From JANYBV01 sp043763155 (GTDB lineage: Bacteria > Pseudomonadota > Alphaproteobacteria > Rickettsiales > SXRF01): a stretch of DNA of 17,222 nucleotides. Each line of letters starts with the position of its first letter. Position 1 is the first letter of the stretch. The position numbers and the translations under genes were made by a program. Of this stretch, positions 15,992-17,222 are shown piece after piece. The stretch is taken from positions 1 through 17,222 of the forward strand of contig JAYULW010000078.1 of the NCBI GenBank assembly GCA_043763155.1, written 5' to 3'. Below the pieces are notes generated by a model that was not told the DNA's origin, did not search any database, and was given only the letters and a program-made list of their open reading frames with translations.

Positions 15992-16038
15992 GCAACAAAT
16001 GCGCCCTTTAACCCCTTAAAAACGGCAAAAACCCCTCT

Positions 16039-16986
16039 ATGAGCGATGATGTAAAGGTTTTCAGCCCTAATCCTGACGATTCTTCCTTTTACTTCAAGAG
16101 CATACAGAAGGGCTATGCCGCCGTTGCCCTGTCGCTTCCGGGCGGCCCCATGCGCCAGGCGGTGGATTGCTACCGCAAACTCGCCGAAAACCCCGCTATC
16201 GCCGATACGCTTGGCAGCGAAAGCACGGGCGAAACGTTGAAAAAGCACCTGAGCAAGCTGCGCCGCAACGCCCGCTTCTGGCAAAAGGAAATGTCGGGCA
16301 ACCCCGGCCAGTTCCAGCGCGAATATGCCAGCATCGTGAAAATGGCGCATGACGACTGCATTCCCCCGCTTGCTGCCGTGCAGGAAGCGGCCGACACCCT
16401 GCACCGCGCACTGGAAGACACAGGCCCCGCCGCCTCCGCCCGCGCCGTGGCAGGGGTAAGCGAAAATAGCCTCAAGATCGCCTACGCCCACATGAACAAG
16501 CTGCGCAAGGTCCTGCAAAGCTTCACCGACACCATGCGCCCCATCTTCGTCGAGGGCAGCCTTGTGGCCGGCAGCAGCGACGATAACCGCATCGAAGAAA
16601 TGCTTGCCCGCCCTATCCAGAAGCGCGACCGCAACCCGGATTATGAGCAGGAAGTGATGTTCCTTGGCCTCATCGGTATTTTGGAATCCGAGCGCCCTAA
16701 TGTGCTGGCGATCATGGAAAAAATGCCAAAAGATGCCGAAACCACCGCCCTGACCGAGCATTTCGCCATGTTTTGCGGCACGCTGGCAAGCTACGCCAAG
16801 TACGGTATCGAAGACCCCAAGCGCGCCATAACCCTTATGCAGCGCGATATTCCCGGTTGCTTGGAGGCACTAAGGCGGGTAAAACAGCACCAAGGCGAGT
16901 CGGAATTCGGGCTGGTGGACGTGCTGGAGCATTGCATTGGCTCGCTGCAACAATCAGGCCCCGGCGAAGACCGCGCCAAAAAATAA
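16039..16986 (+). CDS. Hypothetical protein upstream of lipA
   Basis: A 315-residue protein that I do not recognise. It has no signal peptide and no membrane segment. The sequence is rich in Ala, Glu, Lys and Leu and looks mostly helical, with charged stretches such as TLKKHLSKLRRNARFWQKEM (about residues 65-84) and a C-terminal half containing EVMFLGLIGILESERPNVLAIM and FAMFCGTLASYAKYGIEDPKR. No nucleotide-binding loop, metal-binding cluster or catalytic motif is evident. Codon use and GC content match the neighbours, so it is very likely a real gene. There is no clear ribosome binding site before the ATG. The stop is 16 bases before lipA, so the two are probably cotranscribed, but this alone does not show a role in lipoate metabolism. 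Confidence 0.82.
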   Translation: MSDDVKVFSPNPDDSSFYFKSIQKGYAAVALSLPGGPMRQAVDCYRKLAENPAIADTLGSESTGETLKKHLSKLRRNARFWQKEMSGNPGQFQREYASIVKMAHDDCIPPLAAVQEAADTLHRALEDTGPAASARAVAGVSENSLKIAYAHMNKLRKVLQSFTDTMRPIFVEGSLVAGSSDDNRIEEMLARPIQKRDRNPDYEQEVMFLGLIGILESERPNVLAIMEKMPKDAETTALTEHFAMFCGTLASYAKYGIEDPKRAITLMQRDIPGCLEALRRVKQHQGESEFGLVDVLEHCIGSLQQSGPGEDRAKK

Positions 16987-17002
16987 TTATACCGTCGAGC
17001 TA

Positions 17003-17222
17003 ATGGAACACACCCCGACCAAACTCACCAAGCCGGACTGGATTCGCGTCAAGGCCCCGGTTTCCAAAGAGTACCAGAACACCCGCGACATCATCCACAA
17101 GCTGAAGCTGAACACCGTGTGCGAAGAAGCCGCTTGCCCGAATATTGGCGAGTGCTGGAGCCAGAAACACGCAACCGTGATGATTATGGGCGACACCTGC
17201 ACGCGCGCCTGCGCCTTCTGCA
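17003..17222 (+). CDS. lipA: Lipoyl synthase LipA, N-terminal part (3' end outside window)
   Basis: The first 73 residues of lipoyl synthase, a radical SAM enzyme that inserts two sulfurs into the octanoyl chain placed by LipB. The auxiliary-cluster motif CEEAACPNIGEC (Cys-x4-Cys-x5-Cys) is complete. The radical SAM motif CTRACAFC (Cys-x3-Cys-x2-Cys) ends at the last full codon of the window. The N-terminal KPDWIRVKAPV segment and TVMIMGDTCTRAC are typical of LipA. The start at 17003 fits the family, but no good Shine-Dalgarno sequence lies before it, so translation may be coupled to the gene ending 16 bases upstream. The first cysteine cluster and downstream radical SAM core identify it with little doubt. 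Confidence 0.96.
   Translation, partial: MEHTPTKLTKPDWIRVKAPVSKEYQNTRDIIHKLKLNTVCEEAACPNIGECWSQKHATVMIMGDTCTRACAFC

Larger units (their letters stand above)
15940..15993. repeat. 16-bp near-perfect inverted repeat in the rpoZ divergent promoter region
   Basis: Left arm GCTTGAATTTCGTAAA (15940-15955) and right arm TTTACGTAATTCAAGC (15978-15993) are complementary at 15 of 16 positions, separated by 22 bases. The repeat lies in the 158-bp gap between the divergent rpoZ and the gene at 16039. Each arm contains a TTGAAT that can act as a -35 box, so the symmetry may reflect paired promoters, an operator, or both. Confidence 0.7.

Overview
The window looks like ordinary chromosomal DNA from an alphaproteobacterium. 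The reasons are an ATP12-type F1-ATPase assembly chaperone (a family shared by alphaproteobacteria and mitochondria), paired propionyl-CoA carboxylase genes, a long acidic-tailed RNA polymerase omega subunit, and a GC-rich, densely coding layout with many ATGA-type overlaps. I cannot name the genus. I see no insertion sequence, phage, CRISPR array or clear sign of horizontal transfer, and no evident wholly new system.

Left block (1-2876, all +): the 3' part of an HtrA/Deg serine protease, then crcB (fluoride channel), an RluC-type pseudouridine synthase and the ATP12 chaperone. Spacing is tight, with a 1-base overlap between the protease and crcB. Next comes pccB-pccA (about 3017-6574, +), the two subunits of biotin-dependent propionyl-CoA carboxylase. 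lipB (6571-7221, -) meets pccA tail to tail and encodes the octanoyltransferase of lipoate synthesis.

Middle block: tRNA-Leu(GAG) (7353-7437, +) converges on a short PrmA-like methyltransferase (7442-7939, -). A good sigma70-type promoter (8005-8032) then precedes a full kdpF-kdpA-kdpB-kdpC-kdpD cluster (8140-15382, +). It encodes the high-affinity K+-importing P-type ATPase and its sensor kinase. KdpF is only 30 residues. No kdpE response regulator follows: a strong bidirectional terminator lies directly after kdpD.

Right block: rpoZ (omega, -) and an unrecognised 315-residue gene (+) diverge from a 158-bp region. This region holds a 16-bp near-perfect inverted repeat that overlaps two candidate face-to-face promoters. 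The unknown gene is followed after 16 bp by the start of lipA (lipoyl synthase), which runs off the window. LipB makes octanoyl-protein and LipA inserts the sulfurs, so both steps of de novo lipoylation are encoded here about 10 kb apart.
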